64,000 bases of DNA from Thiomonas arsenitoxydans (GTDB lineage: Bacteria; Pseudomonadota; Gammaproteobacteria; Burkholderiales; Burkholderiaceae_C): NCBI RefSeq assembly GCF_000253115.1, contig NC_014145.1, positions 2,666,001 to 2,730,000 of the forward strand, given 5' to 3'. A model generated the notes under the pieces. The model was given only the letters and a program-made list of their open reading frames with translations, ran no database searches and was not told the DNA's origin. Shown in pieces: positions 39,145-50,159 of the stretch (its first letter is position 1; each line of letters begins with the position of its first letter). A program made the translations under genes and the position numbers.

Positions 39145-39765
39145 ATGGACTCCCTGCGCGCTGAACTCGCCGTGCTGGCCGCGCGGCTGATCGTCGAAGA
39201 CGGTCTGGACTACGGCACGGCCAAGCGCAAGGCCGCCAAGCGCCTGCTGGGCGAACGCGTGGCGCACGATCTGCTGCCCAGCAACGATGAAATCGAGCAG
39301 CAGGTGCGCGAAGAACTCGCCCTGTTTCATGCTGACACCCAACCCGCGCAATTGCTGCAATTGCGCCGCGCCGCGCTGACGCTGATGGAAGCGTTTGCGG
39401 CGTTCAATCCGCATCTGGCCGGGGCTGTCTGGCACGGCACCGCCAACGAACACACCGATCTGCATGTGCTGCTGTTCACCGACGACAGCAAGGGCGTGGA
39501 AATTCACTGCATCGACCACGGCATCGCTTTTCAGGTCGGCGAAGCCCCGCACTACGCCGGGCGCGGCCTTGTCGAACAACTCACCCTGCACTGGCCCCCG
39601 CATGACCGTCAAGCCGTGCTTGCCCATCTGAGCCTTTACCCGGAAAAGGACGTGCGCGGCGCCCTGCTGCCTGATGCGCAAGGGCGCACGCCCAGAGGCA
39701 CGCTGCGTGCGCTCAGGCAACTCCTGAGCGCCCCCGCCAGCGATGGGGAAAACCCGAGACTCTGA
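39145..39765 (+). CDS. Conserved hypothetical protein
   Basis: The 206-residue protein is divergent from uup. The N-terminus (LAARLIVEDGLDYGTAKRKA) is a helical segment I have seen in betaproteobacterial proteins loosely annotated without experimental basis; the rest (HLAGAVWHGTANEHTDLHVL, IHCIDHGI) suggests a nucleotidyltransferase-like fold. No membrane segment. Function is not assigned. Confidence 0.7.
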   Translation: MDSLRAELAVLAARLIVEDGLDYGTAKRKAAKRLLGERVAHDLLPSNDEIEQQVREELALFHADTQPAQLLQLRRAALTLMEAFAAFNPHLAGAVWHGTANEHTDLHVLLFTDDSKGVEIHCIDHGIAFQVGEAPHYAGRGLVEQLTLHWPPHDRQAVLAHLSLYPEKDVRGALLPDAQGRTPRGTLRALRQLLSAPASDGENPRL

Positions 39766-39820
39766 AGCTTTTCCCCGGCCATGCACAATGCGAGCAGTCT
39801 GATTGCCACACCACCACCCC

Positions 39821-40354
39821 ATGAACAAAGTCAATATCTGGATTTCTGCCGCCATCATCCTTCTCATCGCCGCGGTGCTCGGCAATGCCTGGTTTCAGCG
39901 TGAACGCAGCGTGCCCATTGCGGTTGAAAACAATGCGGTCAAGTCTTTTTTCACTGACAAACTCGACGATCTGCAGGGAAAATCCATCGATCTGTCGCAA
40001 TACCGCGGAAAACCGCTGGTGATCAATTTCTGGGCGAGCTGGTGCCCGCCTTGCATCGCAGAAATGCCCGATTTTTCGAAGTTTTATCAGCAGAACAAAG
40101 ACAAAGGCATCGAGATGGTCGGCATTGCGCTCGACAACCCCACTGCGGTGCGCAATTTCCTGAAAGAGCATCCGGTGAGCTACCCCATTCTGCTGGGCGG
40201 CATGAATGGCATCGCCCTGAGCACCAGCCTGGGCAATAAGCAGGGGGGCCTGCCATTCACCGTGGTGCTCGATGGCAAGGGCGACGTGGTGTTTCAAAAG
40301 CTGGGAAAAACCTCTCTCGACGAACTGAAAGAAGCGGTACCCTCCGGTCATTGA
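39821..40354 (+). CDS. TlpA-family thiol:disulfide oxidoreductase
   Basis: The 177-residue protein is membrane-anchored by an N-terminal helix (about 5-22) with a periplasmic thioredoxin fold. The active site is NFWASWCPPCIAEMP (CPPC near residue 75), and the cis-proline region is GGLPFTVVLDGKG. Likely reductant in cytochrome c or other periplasmic thiol pathways. The start is MNKVNIWIS; an upstream His-rich extension is unsupported. Confidence 0.88.
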   Translation: MNKVNIWISAAIILLIAAVLGNAWFQRERSVPIAVENNAVKSFFTDKLDDLQGKSIDLSQYRGKPLVINFWASWCPPCIAEMPDFSKFYQQNKDKGIEMVGIALDNPTAVRNFLKEHPVSYPILLGGMNGIALSTSLGNKQGGLPFTVVLDGKGDVVFQKLGKTSLDELKEAVPSGH

Positions 40355-40414
40355 GCCCGCGCATCAGAGTTGCGTTCAACCATCGTTCATCCCACCCTGT
40401 TCAATCGCCCTTCC

Positions 40415-40864
40415 ATGACCCGCATCCTTGTTCTCCACGGCCCCAATCTCAACCTGCTGGGGCAGCGTGAGCCACACATTTATGGCGCGACCACGCTGGA
40501 CGATATCAATCAGTCGCTGCAAACCCTTGCCGCCGAACTGGGGGTGGAGGCGCAGACTTTCCAGAGCAATCACGAAGGCGACCTGATTGATCGGTTACAT
40601 GCGGCGCGCCTGGACGGCACGCGCTTCATCATCATCAACCCTGCGGCCTACACCCACACCAGCGTTGCCCTGCGTGATGCCATCGCGGCCACCGACCTGC
40701 CCTTCATCGAAGTACATCTCAGCAATGTGTACCGCCGCGAACCGTTCCGCCATCACTCCTACTTTTCCGATCTGGCCACCGCCGTCATCAGCGGTTGTGG
40801 CGCTCATGGCTACTCCCTGGCCTTGCGCCATGCCGTAGTCGATCTTGGGAATCGTAAAAATTGA
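40415..40864 (+). CDS. aroQ: 3-dehydroquinate dehydratase, type II
   Basis: Shikimate pathway dehydration. It has 149 residues, type II length. Motifs are [19 protein letters not shown] (catalytic Tyr), [27 protein letters not shown], and [17 protein letters not shown]. It sits upstream of accB, the widespread aroQ-accB-accC-prmA order. Confidence 0.96.
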   Translation: MTRILVLHGPNLNLLGQREPHIYGATTLDDINQSLQTLAAELGVEAQTFQSNHEGDLIDRLHAARLDGTRFIIINPAAYTHTSVALRDAIAATDLPFIEVHLSNVYRREPFRHHSYFSDLATAVISGCGAHGYSLALRHAVVDLGNRKN

Positions 40865-40904
40865 TGGTCTAATGCGACACTTATCAGCGACTTAACGACA
40901 GATC

Positions 40905-41396
40905 ATGGATTTACGCAAACTCAAGACTTTGATCGACCTGGTCTCCGATTCCAACGTCTCCGAGCTGGAGATCACGGAAGCCGAAGGCACGGTCAGAATC
41001 GTCAAGGCGCAGCCGCAGCCCATCATTCAATACGCGCAGATGCCCGCTCAGTTGGGATCACAGTTTGCGTCTCAGGCCCCGATGCAATACGCCGCGCCCC
41101 AGGCCATGCCCGCTCAAGCTCAGGCACCCGCCGCTGAAGCAGCTCCCGCCCCGGAGGCGCAAGGGCATGTGCTGAAGTCGCCGATGGTCGGCACGTTCTA
41201 CCGCTCTTCTTCTCCGGGGGCGGCGCCGTTCGTTGAGGTGGGCGACACGGTCAAGGTCGGCCAGACGCTGTGCATCATCGAGGCGATGAAAATTCTCAAC
41301 GAAATCGAGTGCGACAAAGACGGCGTGATCAAGGCCGTGCTGGGCGAAAACGGTCAGGCCGTCGAATTCGGCCAGCCGTTGTTCGTGATCGAGTAA
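40905..41396 (+). CDS. accB: Biotin carboxyl carrier protein of acetyl-CoA carboxylase
   Basis: Carries biotin for malonyl-CoA synthesis. It has 163 residues. The N-terminal dimer helix is [20 protein letters not shown], followed by an Ala/Pro/Gln linker (about 45-85) and a C-terminal biotinyl domain with [12 protein letters not shown], where K129 is biotinylated. It is followed by accC after a 161-bp gap containing a GC-rich repeat. Confidence 0.96.
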   Translation: MDLRKLKTLIDLVSDSNVSELEITEAEGTVRIVKAQPQPIIQYAQMPAQLGSQFASQAPMQYAAPQAMPAQAQAPAAEAAPAPEAQGHVLKSPMVGTFYRSSSPGAAPFVEVGDTVKVGQTLCIIEAMKILNEIECDKDGVIKAVLGENGQAVEFGQPLFVIE

Positions 41397-41417
41397 TGGC
41401 TTTTTCAGGAGAGCGCA

Positions 41418-41452
41418 GGGCCGCTTCCGGTTTCTTGACTCCCCCAGGGGAG
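41418..41452. repeat. GC-rich interspersed repeat, copy B
   Basis: GGGCCGC, TTGAC and CCCC-AGGGG blocks align with copy A at 36624. It lies in the accB-accC gap. Confidence 0.45.
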
Positions 41453-41557
41453 CAAACCCTGGCAGTACCGAGGCACACATGAGCGCCCGCTCCTGACCAC
41501 GGCTCCTGCGCTCAACGGGCGCTTCCGCCCTTCCCTGTCATTGAACGGACAACGCGC

Positions 41558-42910
41558 ATGTTCAAAAAAATCCTTATCGCCAACCGTGGCGAAATCGCCC
41601 TCCGGGTGCAGCGTGCCTGCCGCGAACTCGGCATCCAGACCGTGGTGGTCTATTCAGAAGCGGATCGCGAAGCGAAGTATGTACGGCTGGCCGACGAGGC
41701 TGTGTGCATCGGCCCGGCGCCCTCGGCGCAGAGTTATCTGCACATGCCGGCCATTATTTCTGCTGCCGAAGTGACCGATGCCGAGGCGATTCACCCCGGT
41801 TACGGCTTTCTGTCGGAAAACGCGGATTTCGCCGAGCGGGTGGAGAAATCCGGCTTCGCCTTCATCGGCCCGCGTCCCGATTCCATTCGTTTGATGGGCG
41901 ACAAGGTCAGCGCCAAGCAGGCCATGATCCGCTCGGGCGTGCCCTGCGTGCCAGGCTCGGAGGGGGCGCTGCCTGACGATCCGCGCGAAATCACCCGCAT
42001 CGCCCGCTCGATCGGCTATCCCGTCATCATCAAGGCCGCAGGCGGCGGCGGCGGCCGCGGCATGCGCGTGGTGCACACCGAAGCCGCGCTGCTCAACGCC
42101 GTGACCATGACCCGCAGCGAAGCGGGCGCGGCGTTCGGCAACCCGGCGGTCTATATGGAGAAGTTTCTGCTCCAGCCGCGGCATATTGAAATTCAAGTGC
42201 TGGCCGACACCCACGGCAACGCGCTATGGCTGGGCGAGCGCGATTGTTCGATGCAGCGGCGCCACCAGAAGATTCTCGAAGAAGCCCCCGCCCCTGGTAT
42301 TCCGCGGCGGCTGATCGAGCGTATCGGCGCCCGCTGCGCGGATGCCTGCAAAAAAATCGGCTATCGCGGTGCGGGCACCTTCGAGTTCCTGTATGAAAAC
42401 GGCGAGTTCTACTTCATCGAGATGAATACCCGCGTGCAGGTCGAGCACCCTGTTACCGAACTCATCACCGGCATCGACATCGTGGTCGAGCAGATCCGGA
42501 TTGCCGCGGGCGAGAAGCTGACCGTGCGCCAGCGCGGCGTGCACCTCAACGGCCATGCCATCGAGTGCCGCATCAACGCCGAAGACCCCTACAAGTTCAC
42601 CCCGTCGCCCGGGCGAATCACCATGTGGCACACCCCGGGCGGCCCGGGGGTGCGGGTCGATTCGCACGCCTACGCCAACTACTTCGTGCCGCCTAACTAT
42701 GACTCGATGATCGGCAAAATCATCGTGCATGGCGCCACGCGCGAGCAGGCGATCGCGCGCATGCGCATTGCCCTGTCGGAAATGGTGGTGGACGGCATCC
42801 AGACCAATATCCCGCTGCACCGCGAACTCATGGTGGATGCGCGCTTCATCGAAGGCGGCACCAGCATCCACTACCTCGAGGAATACCTCGCCGCGCGGCA
42901 TACCGCCTGA
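41558..42910 (+). CDS. accC: Biotin carboxylase subunit of acetyl-CoA carboxylase
   Basis: ATP-grasp enzyme carboxylating AccB-bound biotin. It has 450 residues. It starts [20 protein letters not shown], with [16 protein letters not shown], the Gly-rich ATP loop [13 protein letters not shown] (about 162), the HIEIQVLAD segment and the catalytic [14 protein letters not shown]. Complete and standard. prmA follows. Confidence 0.97.
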   Translation: MFKKILIANRGEIALRVQRACRELGIQTVVVYSEADREAKYVRLADEAVCIGPAPSAQSYLHMPAIISAAEVTDAEAIHPGYGFLSENADFAERVEKSGFAFIGPRPDSIRLMGDKVSAKQAMIRSGVPCVPGSEGALPDDPREITRIARSIGYPVIIKAAGGGGGRGMRVVHTEAALLNAVTMTRSEAGAAFGNPAVYMEKFLLQPRHIEIQVLADTHGNALWLGERDCSMQRRHQKILEEAPAPGIPRRLIERIGARCADACKKIGYRGAGTFEFLYENGEFYFIEMNTRVQVEHPVTELITGIDIVVEQIRIAAGEKLTVRQRGVHLNGHAIECRINAEDPYKFTPSPGRITMWHTPGGPGVRVDSHAYANYFVPPNYDSMIGKIIVHGATREQAIARMRIALSEMVVDGIQTNIPLHRELMVDARFIEGGTSIHYLEEYLAARHTA

Positions 42911-42931
42911 TAGGGTTTGAACAAATCCGCC

Positions 42932-43828
42932 ATGACCTACCGCGAAGTCACCCTCCCTGTCAGCGAAGCGCAGGCCGATCTCCTCTCCGATGCGCTGATG
43001 GAGCTCGGCGCTTTGAGCGTGAGCGTCGAAGACCGTTTCGGCGACACGGCACAGGAGCAGGCCTTGTACGGCGAGCCGGGCATGCCGCCGCCCAAGGGCG
43101 CCTGGGCGCAATCGCTGCTTCGCGTGCTGTTCGCCGACGAGGCCCAGGCCGACGCTGCGCTGGCCGCCCTGCTTGCCGAAGACATCCTGCCCGATCTGCA
43201 AGAGGTGCAACAGTCCACGGTGGAAGATCAGGACTGGGTACGGCTGACGCAGTCTCAGTTCCAGCCGGTGTCGATTGCCGACGCGCTGTGGATCGTGCCG
43301 AGCTGGCATGAGCCGCCCGAGGTTGCGGCGCCCATCATCCGTCTCGACCCTGGGCTGGCCTTCGGCACCGGCACCCACCCCACCACGCGGCTTTGTCTGG
43401 AGTGGCTGGCGCGCCAAACGCCAAGCCAACTCAGCGTGCTCGATTACGGTTGTGGTTCGGGCATTCTGGCCATCGCCGCGGCCAAGTTCGGCGCCGGCCC
43501 CGTGGTCGGCGTGGACATCGATCCCGACGCGGTGCTGGCCACCGAAGCCAACGCTGCGGCCAATGACGTCACCGTGCAGGCCGGCCTGCCCGACAAGGTG
43601 GCTGATGCGCAATTCGACATCGTCGTCGCCAACATTCTGTCTGCGCCGCTCAAACTGCTGGCGCCCGCGATTGCCGCGCATGTGAAACCCGGCGGCTGGC
43701 TCGTGCTCAGTGGCATACTCGACCGGCAGGCCAAAGAACTCATCGACACCTACGCGCCCTATTGCGCGCTGCACATCGACAAGACGCTCGATGGCTGGGT
43801 CTGCCTCGCGGGCCGCGCCCACCCCTGA
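42932..43828 (+). CDS. prmA: Ribosomal protein L11 methyltransferase
   Basis: Trimethylates ribosomal protein L11. The 298-residue protein has an N-terminal substrate domain and a C-terminal SAM domain with LDPGLAFGTGTHPTTRLCL (about 134), LDYGCGSGILAIAAAKFGA (about 170) and VANILSAPL. ATG start; a TTG 15 bases upstream gives the same frame. Confidence 0.95.
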   Translation: MTYREVTLPVSEAQADLLSDALMELGALSVSVEDRFGDTAQEQALYGEPGMPPPKGAWAQSLLRVLFADEAQADAALAALLAEDILPDLQEVQQSTVEDQDWVRLTQSQFQPVSIADALWIVPSWHEPPEVAAPIIRLDPGLAFGTGTHPTTRLCLEWLARQTPSQLSVLDYGCGSGILAIAAAKFGAGPVVGVDIDPDAVLATEANAAANDVTVQAGLPDKVADAQFDIVVANILSAPLKLLAPAIAAHVKPGGWLVLSGILDRQAKELIDTYAPYCALHIDKTLDGWVCLAGRAHP

Positions 43829-43835
43829 ACAGCGC

Positions 43836-44978
43836 ATGGCACAGGCCACCCGCTGCCCCCACTGCCAGACCGCCTTCAAGGTGGTGCGCGACCAGCTCTT
43901 GCTGCGCGAAGGCTGGGTGCGCTGCGGTCATTGCGGCGAACCGTTCAACGCCCTCGATCACCTGATCGATCTCACCCCGGCGCCGCCCGCCGCCGCCGAG
44001 CCCGCCCCCGCCTCCGCCGAGCCCCAGGCCCCAGCCGAACCGACCCCGCCGCCCGAAGCGCCGCCCGAACCGCTGGCAAGCACCGTGCCCGTGACGGCGG
44101 GCCTGCGCTGGAACAACATTCCACTCGATCAGCCGACTTATCAAGGTTTTCTGCCGCTGACGGCGCAGGCCTACAGCCCGGCGCCCCGGGCTCCCGCGAA
44201 ACAAGCGCCTGCGCGCGGTGAAAAGGCCCAGCCTGACCAGGCGTTGGCACCCGCCGAATCGCCCGATGACCTGTTGCCCGAAGGCGATCTTGCGGCGGAC
44301 GAGATCCCGCCCTCCCAATCTGCTCTCGATCCCGACGCCGCACCGCTGTCCGAGTTCAACCTGAACGACGCGCTCAACTATCAATTTGTAAGCGAAGACC
44401 TCTCGCAAAACCCGCCCGCACTCGCCGCAAAACCGGTGGAAGCGGAGCCCGAATTTATCCGCAAAGCCCGTCGCCAGGCATTCTGGAGCAGCACGCCTGC
44501 CCGCGCGGCGCTGGCCTTCATCAGCCTCCTGCTGCTTCTGGTACTCGCCGCTCAGGCCGCGCTGACTTGGCGCGACACCCTGGCGCAGCAATACCCGATC
44601 AGCCGCCCTTGGCTGCAACAGCTCTGCGAGATGACCAGCGGCTGCGAATTGGCCGCTCCGCGCAACCTCGATGCCTTGGTCATCGACTCCTCCACGCTCA
44701 GCCCGGCCGACAGCGGCTTGCAACTCAGCGTGCTGCTGCGCAACCGATCCGACCGCGCCGTGGCCTGGCCTGCGCTGGAGCTGACCCTGACCAATGCGCA
44801 GGACATGACTTTGCAACGCAAAGTGGTGCAAGCCGCGCAATACCTCCCCGAAGCGCAGGCCACCCATCGCACCCTGACAGAGGGCCTGGCCGCCGGCCAG
44901 CAGGTGCAATTGCTGCTGCACCTCGAGGTCAACGGTGCCGCCCCGGCGGGTTACAAGCTGGTGTTGTTCTACCCCTGA
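43836..44978 (+). CDS. DUF3426 zinc-ribbon membrane protein
   Basis: The 380-residue protein begins with the MJ0042-type zinc ribbon CPHC...CGHC (about 9-36). A long Pro/Ala-rich linker (about 50-215) precedes one transmembrane helix (about 224-246) and a C-terminal extracytoplasmic domain. This is the usual architecture of a conserved betaproteobacterial protein next to prmA; function is unknown. Its stop is 3 bp from the convergent nagZ stop. Confidence 0.85.
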   Translation: MAQATRCPHCQTAFKVVRDQLLLREGWVRCGHCGEPFNALDHLIDLTPAPPAAAEPAPASAEPQAPAEPTPPPEAPPEPLASTVPVTAGLRWNNIPLDQPTYQGFLPLTAQAYSPAPRAPAKQAPARGEKAQPDQALAPAESPDDLLPEGDLAADEIPPSQSALDPDAAPLSEFNLNDALNYQFVSEDLSQNPPALAAKPVEAEPEFIRKARRQAFWSSTPARAALAFISLLLLLVLAAQAALTWRDTLAQQYPISRPWLQQLCEMTSGCELAAPRNLDALVIDSSTLSPADSGLQLSVLLRNRSDRAVAWPALELTLTNAQDMTLQRKVVQAAQYLPEAQATHRTLTEGLAAGQQVQLLLHLEVNGAAPAGYKLVLFYP

Positions 44979-44981
44979 CGT

Positions 44982-46067
44982 TTATTTCTCGCCCGCCGGT
45001 CTGGGCAGGTTGAAAACGTCGTCGAGCGCGGCCCGGTAGCTGTCGCTCACCATGAGCTCGTCCCATTGCAAGGGAGGCTGGGTGGGCAGCAGGTCGAAGC
45101 GGCGCTGGGCGCTGCGGACATCCGGCGTCCACTGCCCGCGCTCCAGCGCCTGATCAAGCTCGCGCAGCAGCACGTCGAGCGGTCGGCCGTTATGGACCAC
45201 GCTCTGGTTGCACACCAGCATGGCGTCGCATCCGGCCTGCAAACCCTGCAGTGCGGCCTGGCTGAGACTTTGGCCCTCGGCCCGCGCCGCGGCCATGCCG
45301 AGGTCGTCGCTGAGTATCGCGCCGGTAAAACCGATGCGCTCGCGCAGCACGTCCCGCAGCCATACGGGGCTGAAACCTGCGGGCAGCGCATCCACCTCGG
45401 GGTAGATCACATGCGCCGGCATGACCGCGCGCAGCCCGGGCGCCAACCATTGATAAGGTGCGGCATCGGCGCTCAGAATGGCGCCGAGGGTGCGCGCGTC
45501 GTGCGCCACGGCCAGATGCGTGTCGGCACGCACATAGCCGTGGCCGGGGAAGTGCTTGGCGCAATGCGCCATGCCAGCACGCGCCAAACCCAGCATCAGG
45601 CTTTGCGCCAGCACCGTCACCACCCGCGCATCGGCGTGAAACGCGCGATCACCGATTACGCTGGAGCCGCCCCAATCGAGATCGAGCACGGGCGTGAAGC
45701 TGAAATCGACCCCGCAAGCCCGCAGCTCCGAAGCCAGCACGAAACCGCACGCCGCCGCGCGCCGCATGGCGCCTGGGGCATCGACCATCCAATACGCCCC
45801 AAGCTCGCGCATGGCCGGAAGTGCCGTGAAACCATCGGTGCGAAAGCGCTGTACCCGCCCGCCCTCGTGATCGACCGCGATCAACAGATCAAGGCGTACC
45901 GCCTTGATCTGCGCGCACAGCGCCGAGAGCTGCCCGCGGCTCTCCCAGTTGCGTGCAAACAGCACCACCCCGCCCACCAGTGGATTGCGTAGGCGCTTGC
46001 GATCGGCGGCGCCGAGTTGCAGCCCGGCCACATCGAGGATCAACGGGGAGTGCATCAGCAGTTGCAT
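44982..46067 (-). CDS. nagZ: Beta-N-acetylhexosaminidase
   Basis: Cytoplasmic family-3 glycosidase releasing GlcNAc from anhydromuropeptides in peptidoglycan recycling. It has 361 residues. The signature KHFPGHGYVRADTHLA is near residue 175, and the nucleophile Asp lies in AILSDDLGMAAA (about 256). Two close Met codons make the start ambiguous by four residues. It is the last gene of the lepA-to-nagZ run. Confidence 0.94.
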   Translation of the reverse strand: MQLLMHSPLILDVAGLQLGAADRKRLRNPLVGGVVLFARNWESRGQLSALCAQIKAVRLDLLIAVDHEGGRVQRFRTDGFTALPAMRELGAYWMVDAPGAMRRAAACGFVLASELRACGVDFSFTPVLDLDWGGSSVIGDRAFHADARVVTVLAQSLMLGLARAGMAHCAKHFPGHGYVRADTHLAVAHDARTLGAILSADAAPYQWLAPGLRAVMPAHVIYPEVDALPAGFSPVWLRDVLRERIGFTGAILSDDLGMAAARAEGQSLSQAALQGLQAGCDAMLVCNQSVVHNGRPLDVLLRELDQALERGQWTPDVRSAQRRFDLLPTQPPLQWDELMVSDSYRAALDDVFNLPRPAGEK

Positions 46068-46077
46068 GTCTTTCGCC

Positions 46078-46479
46078 TCAGTCAGGCCGAGTCACTTCGG
46101 CTACAACCATGGCCAGCGCGGTATCGGCCTCATCGGACACCGAGACCAGAAACCGCAGCGAACGGGCCTCGCACCAGTCTTTGAGCGCGTCATGCAGCAC
46201 GATGACCGGCTGTCCGCTGGGGAGTTTGAGAATCTCGCAATCGCGCCAGCGCATGGGGCTATGAATGCCCAGGCCGATGGATTTGGAGAACGCTTCCTTG
46301 GCGGCAAACCGCGTGGCCAGGTAGTTGATGCCGCGCTGGCGCACCTTGGCCATGCGGCGCTCATACTCGGCCAGCTCGCCGTCGCCGAGCACCCGTTGCG
46401 CGAAACGGTCGCCGTTGCGCTGCACCGCGGCGCCCATGCGCGCAATGGAGCAGACATCGGTGCCGATGCCGTAGATCAT
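46078..46479 (-). CDS. acpS: Holo-[acyl-carrier-protein] synthase
   Basis: Transfers 4'-phosphopantetheine to AcpP. It has 133 residues with the metal/CoA motif [13 protein letters not shown] at the N-terminus and [13 protein letters not shown] near residue 60. Its ATG overlaps the pdxJ stop. Confidence 0.95.
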   Translation of the reverse strand: MIYGIGTDVCSIARMGAAVQRNGDRFAQRVLGDGELAEYERRMAKVRQRGINYLATRFAAKEAFSKSIGLGIHSPMRWRDCEILKLPSGQPVIVLHDALKDWCEARSLRFLVSVSDEADTALAMVVAEVTRPD

Positions 46480-47249
46480 GAATGCGTTGCCACCGCGCGC
46501 GCGATCACCGCCTGAAAGTCACGCACCGATTGCTTCAGCCCGACGAACACCGCATGACCGATGAGCGCATGGCCGATGTGCAGCTCGCTCACTTCGGGCA
46601 GTGCGGCAATGGCCGGCGTGCTCTGCAGACTCAGGCCGTGGCCCGCGTTGGTCTGCAGGCCCAGGCTGCGCCCCAGCTTCAGGCCCGCGACGATGCGATC
46701 GAATTCGCGTTGCCGCGCGGCTTCGTCTGCGGCATCGAAAGCGTTGGCGTAAGCGCCGGTGTGCAGCTCGATGCAGGGCGCACCGGCCTGGGCGCTGGCC
46801 TCGATTTGCCAGATGCTGGGCTCGATGAACAGGGAAACGCGGCAGCCGAAATCGGCCAGACGAGCGCAGGCCTCGCGCACGCGGTCGAACTGCCCCGCCA
46901 CATCCAGCCCGCCCTCGGTAGTCACTTCCTGCCGACGCTCGGGCACCAGGCAGACCATCTGCGGACGTACTCGGCAGATGATGTCGAGCATCTCCGGGGC
47001 GAGCGCAGACTCGAAATTCAGCGGCGCCGAAAGGGTGGCTTTGAGCCGCTCGACATCGGCATCGCGGATGTGGCGACGGTCTTCGCGCAGGTGGAAGGTG
47101 ATGATGTCCGCCCCGGCTTCGACCGCCTGCTGCGCCGCCAGCACGGGATCGGGAAAACTGCCACCGCGCGCGTTGCGCAGCGTGGCGACATGGTCGATAT
47201 TCACCCCGAGCAGCGGCGCAGCATCGGAGGGGCAAGCCATTGGGTTCAT
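46476..47249 (-). CDS. pdxJ: Pyridoxine 5'-phosphate synthase
   Basis: Condenses aminoacetone phosphate derivative and DXP to form PNP. It has 257 residues. Motifs are [17 protein letters not shown] near residue 14, [12 protein letters not shown] and [13 protein letters not shown]. It is translationally coupled to recO (ATGA) and acpS. Confidence 0.96.
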   Translation of the reverse strand: MNPMACPSDAAPLLGVNIDHVATLRNARGGSFPDPVLAAQQAVEAGADIITFHLREDRRHIRDADVERLKATLSAPLNFESALAPEMLDIICRVRPQMVCLVPERRQEVTTEGGLDVAGQFDRVREACARLADFGCRVSLFIEPSIWQIEASAQAGAPCIELHTGAYANAFDAADEAARQREFDRIVAGLKLGRSLGLQTNAGHGLSLQSTPAIAALPEVSELHIGHALIGHAVFVGLKQSVRDFQAVIARAVATHS

Positions 47250-48046
47250 AACTTGTGGAGATCAATAAGCAGCTGGCGGGTGCGCAGCATCTGTCCCGAA
47301 AGATGATAGTGAAGCAGGCTGCGCATCAGCGTCTTCGCGGCCCGCGCCAGTGCAACATCGCCTTCTGCCGGCGGGCCTTCGCGCAGCGCCAGCAACACCT
47401 CGCCGCGCACCGCCAGGGCATCGGAAGCGGAGCAGGCCGACACGCCATGATCCGGGTCGACCCGGTAAAACGCATCGGGCAGCACGGGCTCGGAGGTCGC
47501 ACCTTCGAGGTGCAGGTCGGGCAAAAAACCCAGTTCGCGCAACAGCGAAAACTCAAAGCTGCGCAGCACCGGCTCCAGCTCGCCCGCCGTCGCATGGGGG
47601 CGTTGCGCCAGCGCGGCAATGCCGGCGTGATAAGCGTCGAACAGACCTTCGTGAGCATCTTCGCGAGCCAGCAGACGCACGAGCAATTCGTTGAAATAAA
47701 AACCGCAAAGCAGAGGCAGGCCCGACAGTGGCGCCAGCCCACCCGCCCACTCGGCCCGGGTCAGGGTGCGCACCTCGCCGCGGCCGCTCCAACTGGCGTG
47801 GCAGGGCTGAAAACCCAGCAGCACGGCGCGCAGCGCGGAAGTCGGCCGCTTGGCGCCCTTGGCCACCAGCGCCAAGCGGCCATGGCGGCGACTGAACACG
47901 TCGAGCAGCAGGCTGGTTTCCTTCCACGGGTAACTGTGCAGGACGTAGATGGGCTCTTCCTGCACGCGCTCCACCGAGACGCCGCGTCTGGGAGCGCGCG
48001 GCACGGGGCGCACGGCAGCCGGTTCGACGCTCAGCTCAGTCCTCAT
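47246..48046 (-). CDS. recO: DNA repair protein RecO
   Basis: RecF-pathway mediator. It has 266 residues with an N-terminal OB fold ([33 protein letters not shown]) and a helical C-terminal domain. A 30-residue N-terminal extension precedes the usual start region. The start overlaps the era 3' end by 11 bp; betaproteobacterial RecO lacks the zinc cysteines of some phyla, as here. Confidence 0.92.
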   Translation of the reverse strand: MRTELSVEPAAVRPVPRAPRRGVSVERVQEEPIYVLHSYPWKETSLLLDVFSRRHGRLALVAKGAKRPTSALRAVLLGFQPCHASWSGRGEVRTLTRAEWAGGLAPLSGLPLLCGFYFNELLVRLLAREDAHEGLFDAYHAGIAALAQRPHATAGELEPVLRSFEFSLLRELGFLPDLHLEGATSEPVLPDAFYRVDPDHGVSACSASDALAVRGEVLLALREGPPAEGDVALARAAKTLMRSLLHYHLSGQMLRTRQLLIDLHKL

Positions 48047-48941
48047 AGCCGAAGGCCCGCACGGCGGCCTGGTCGTCGGCCCAGCCCGAACGGGTCTTGA
48101 CCCAGACCTCCAGAAAAACCGGTCCGTCGAACAAGACCTGCATGTCCTGCCGCGCTTCGGTGGAGATGCGCTTAAGGCGCTCGCCCCCAGCGCCGATCAC
48201 CATGGCCTTGTGCCCATCCCGATCGACGATGATGGCCGCGGAAATGCGGCGCAGATCGCCCTCCTGGGCGAACTGCTCGATGACCACGGTGCTGGTGTAG
48301 GGCAATTCGTCGCCGGTCAGACGGAACAACTTCTCCCGCAGGATCTCCGCTGCCAGGAAGCGCTCGCTGCGGTCGGTGAGGGCGTCTTCTTCATAGCCCC
48401 ACTCACCTTCATGCAGGTAGGGCTCCATGATGGACAGCAGCCGGGGCGCATCGGCTTTTTTTTGCGCCGACATCGGCACAATCTCGGCAAACTTGCGCAG
48501 CTGCCCCAGTTCGGCCAGCCAGGGCAGCAGCTTTTCGCGGGGGGTGATGCGGTCGAGCTTGTTGACCACGGCGATCACCGGCCGGTCGTCGGGCAAAACT
48601 TCAAGCACGGTGCGATCTTGCGGCAGAATCTTGCCCGCCTCAAGTACCCAAAGCACCAGATCGACCTCGCTCAAAGCGCCGGTGACGGTGCGGTTCATCG
48701 CCCGGTTGAGGGCGTGCATATGCTGAGTCTGGAAGCCCGGCGTATCGACAAACGCGAACTGCGAAGCTCCGCGTGTGGTCACCCCGAGGATGCGGTGCCG
48801 CGTGGTCTGCGCCTTGTGCGAGGTGATGCTCACCTTGGCGCCCACCAGCGCATTGAGCAGGGTGGATTTGCCCACATTGGGACGGCCGACAATGGCCACA
48901 GTTCCGAAGCGACGCGGCGAATCCGGGGGCGATGAGGTCAT
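48036..48941 (-). CDS. era: GTPase Era
   Basis: Essential GTPase in 30S assembly, binding the 16S rRNA 3' end. It has 301 residues. G1 is [13 protein letters not shown]3 DTPGF, and G4 NKLD, with a C-terminal KH domain including [12 protein letters not shown]. It is coupled to rnc by ATGA. Confidence 0.97.
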   Translation of the reverse strand: MTSSPPDSPRRFGTVAIVGRPNVGKSTLLNALVGAKVSITSHKAQTTRHRILGVTTRGASQFAFVDTPGFQTQHMHALNRAMNRTVTGALSEVDLVLWVLEAGKILPQDRTVLEVLPDDRPVIAVVNKLDRITPREKLLPWLAELGQLRKFAEIVPMSAQKKADAPRLLSIMEPYLHEGEWGYEEDALTDRSERFLAAEILREKLFRLTGDELPYTSTVVIEQFAQEGDLRRISAAIIVDRDGHKAMVIGAGGERLKRISTEARQDMQVLFDGPVFLEVWVKTRSGWADDQAAVRAFGYED

Positions 48942-49768
48942 GGCGATTTGAGAGTTTTAGGCGGTCGCCGCGCAGGCGAACGACGCTGTTGATTGTGCGC
49001 CAGCGCAGGCTGCGCCGCATCGGGCGCGTGGCTGGGCTGAACGGCTTGCCCGCGCTCATCCACCAACACAGGCCGGTTGCCACGGCGCACGGGTTTTGTG
49101 CCGCCTCGGCCAATGCGCTCGATCATGCGCGTGGCGGCGTCTTGTTCGGCGCGGCGGCGGCTATCGCCCTCGCCCTCCACTTTCAGTCCGAGTGCCTCGA
49201 CGGCGCACTCCACCTTGAATTGCTGCTGATGCGCGGCGCCGCGCACGTCGAGCACGGCATAGCTGGGCAAAGGCAGACGCTGGCCTTGCAGAAACTCCTG
49301 CAATTGCGTTTTCGCATCCTTGCGGACGACGTCGGCGTCCAGCGTATCCATGAGCGGGGCGAACAAGCGGCGCATCACCTCTTGCGCCGTGTCGAAGCCG
49401 GCTTCGAGGTAGATCGCGCCAAGTAGCGCCTCTACCGTATCCGCCAAAATGGATTCGCGCTGGGCGCCCCCGCTCTGCAGTTCGCCCTCACCCAGCCTGA
49501 GAAACCGTCCCAGGTCGATCGCGCGGGCCACTTCCGCCAGCGCCTCGGCACGCACCAGCGCCGCGCGCAGACGGGAGAGTTGCCCCTCGTCTTGCCGCGC
49601 TGCCTGGTGGTAAAGCCAGGCGGCGGCCGAGAGGTTGAGCACCGAATCGCCCAGGAATTCCAGGCGCTCGTTGTGATCCGCGCCAAAGCTGCGATGCGTG
49701 AGCGCCCGCTCGAACAGTTTGCGATCGCGGAAGACGTAGCCCAGCCGCGTTTCTAGTGCCGTGCTCAC
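48938..49768 (-). CDS. rnc: Ribonuclease III
   Basis: Double-strand-specific RNase for rRNA and mRNA processing. It has 276 residues, with the catalytic signature [14 protein letters not shown] (about 35) and a dsRNA-binding domain (about 155-225, [20 protein letters not shown]). The C-terminus is a basic, Pro/Arg/Gln-rich tail of about 45 residues beyond the E. coli length. Confidence 0.96.
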   Translation of the reverse strand: MSTALETRLGYVFRDRKLFERALTHRSFGADHNERLEFLGDSVLNLSAAAWLYHQAARQDEGQLSRLRAALVRAEALAEVARAIDLGRFLRLGEGELQSGGAQRESILADTVEALLGAIYLEAGFDTAQEVMRRLFAPLMDTLDADVVRKDAKTQLQEFLQGQRLPLPSYAVLDVRGAAHQQQFKVECAVEALGLKVEGEGDSRRRAEQDAATRMIERIGRGGTKPVRRGNRPVLVDERGQAVQPSHAPDAAQPALAHNQQRRSPARRPPKTLKSP

Positions 49769-49775
49769 CCGGGAA

Positions 49776-50126
49776 TCAGTGGGAATGGCCGGCGTACTTG
49801 ATCAGCAAGTACACCGGCCCGGCAATGTGAATTTCCTTGTTGTAGGCAAAGGAGATCACCACTTTGTCATTCACCTTGGTGATGTCGAGATCCTGCGCCG
49901 TGACGGAGGAGATGTAATCGACATCGGCCATTTTGGAATAGGCCGAACGAATATCGGCCACGGTCGGCCCGGCCTTGGCCGCCTGATCGACCGCCTTCTG
50001 AATGGCGAAATATTCCGTGGCGGTGGGTACCGCCTGTGCGCCAATGACCACGATGAACGCGAGGATGGCGCCCCAGAAAATCAACCCGATCAGGGTGATG
50101 CCACGCTGCTTGTCATGCTGCTTCAT
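49776..50126 (-). CDS. DUF4845 membrane protein
   Basis: The 116-residue protein is conserved between lepB and rnc in betaproteobacteria. It starts MKQHDKQRGITLIGLIFWGA, whose N-terminal hydrophobic helix resembles a type IV pilin-like leader, followed by a small extracytoplasmic domain. A start nine codons earlier is possible. Function is unknown. Confidence 0.85.
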   Translation of the reverse strand: MKQHDKQRGITLIGLIFWGAILAFIVVIGAQAVPTATEYFAIQKAVDQAAKAGPTVADIRSAYSKMADVDYISSVTAQDLDITKVNDKVVISFAYNKEIHIAGPVYLLIKYAGHSH

Positions 50127-50159
50127 ATTGGCCCCGATTTCTCCATCCGGCAATAACGA

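Noticed and set aside
44979..44981. Terminator between DUF3426 gene and nagZ
   Set aside because: Only 3 bp separate the stops and no hairpin with T-run is visible.
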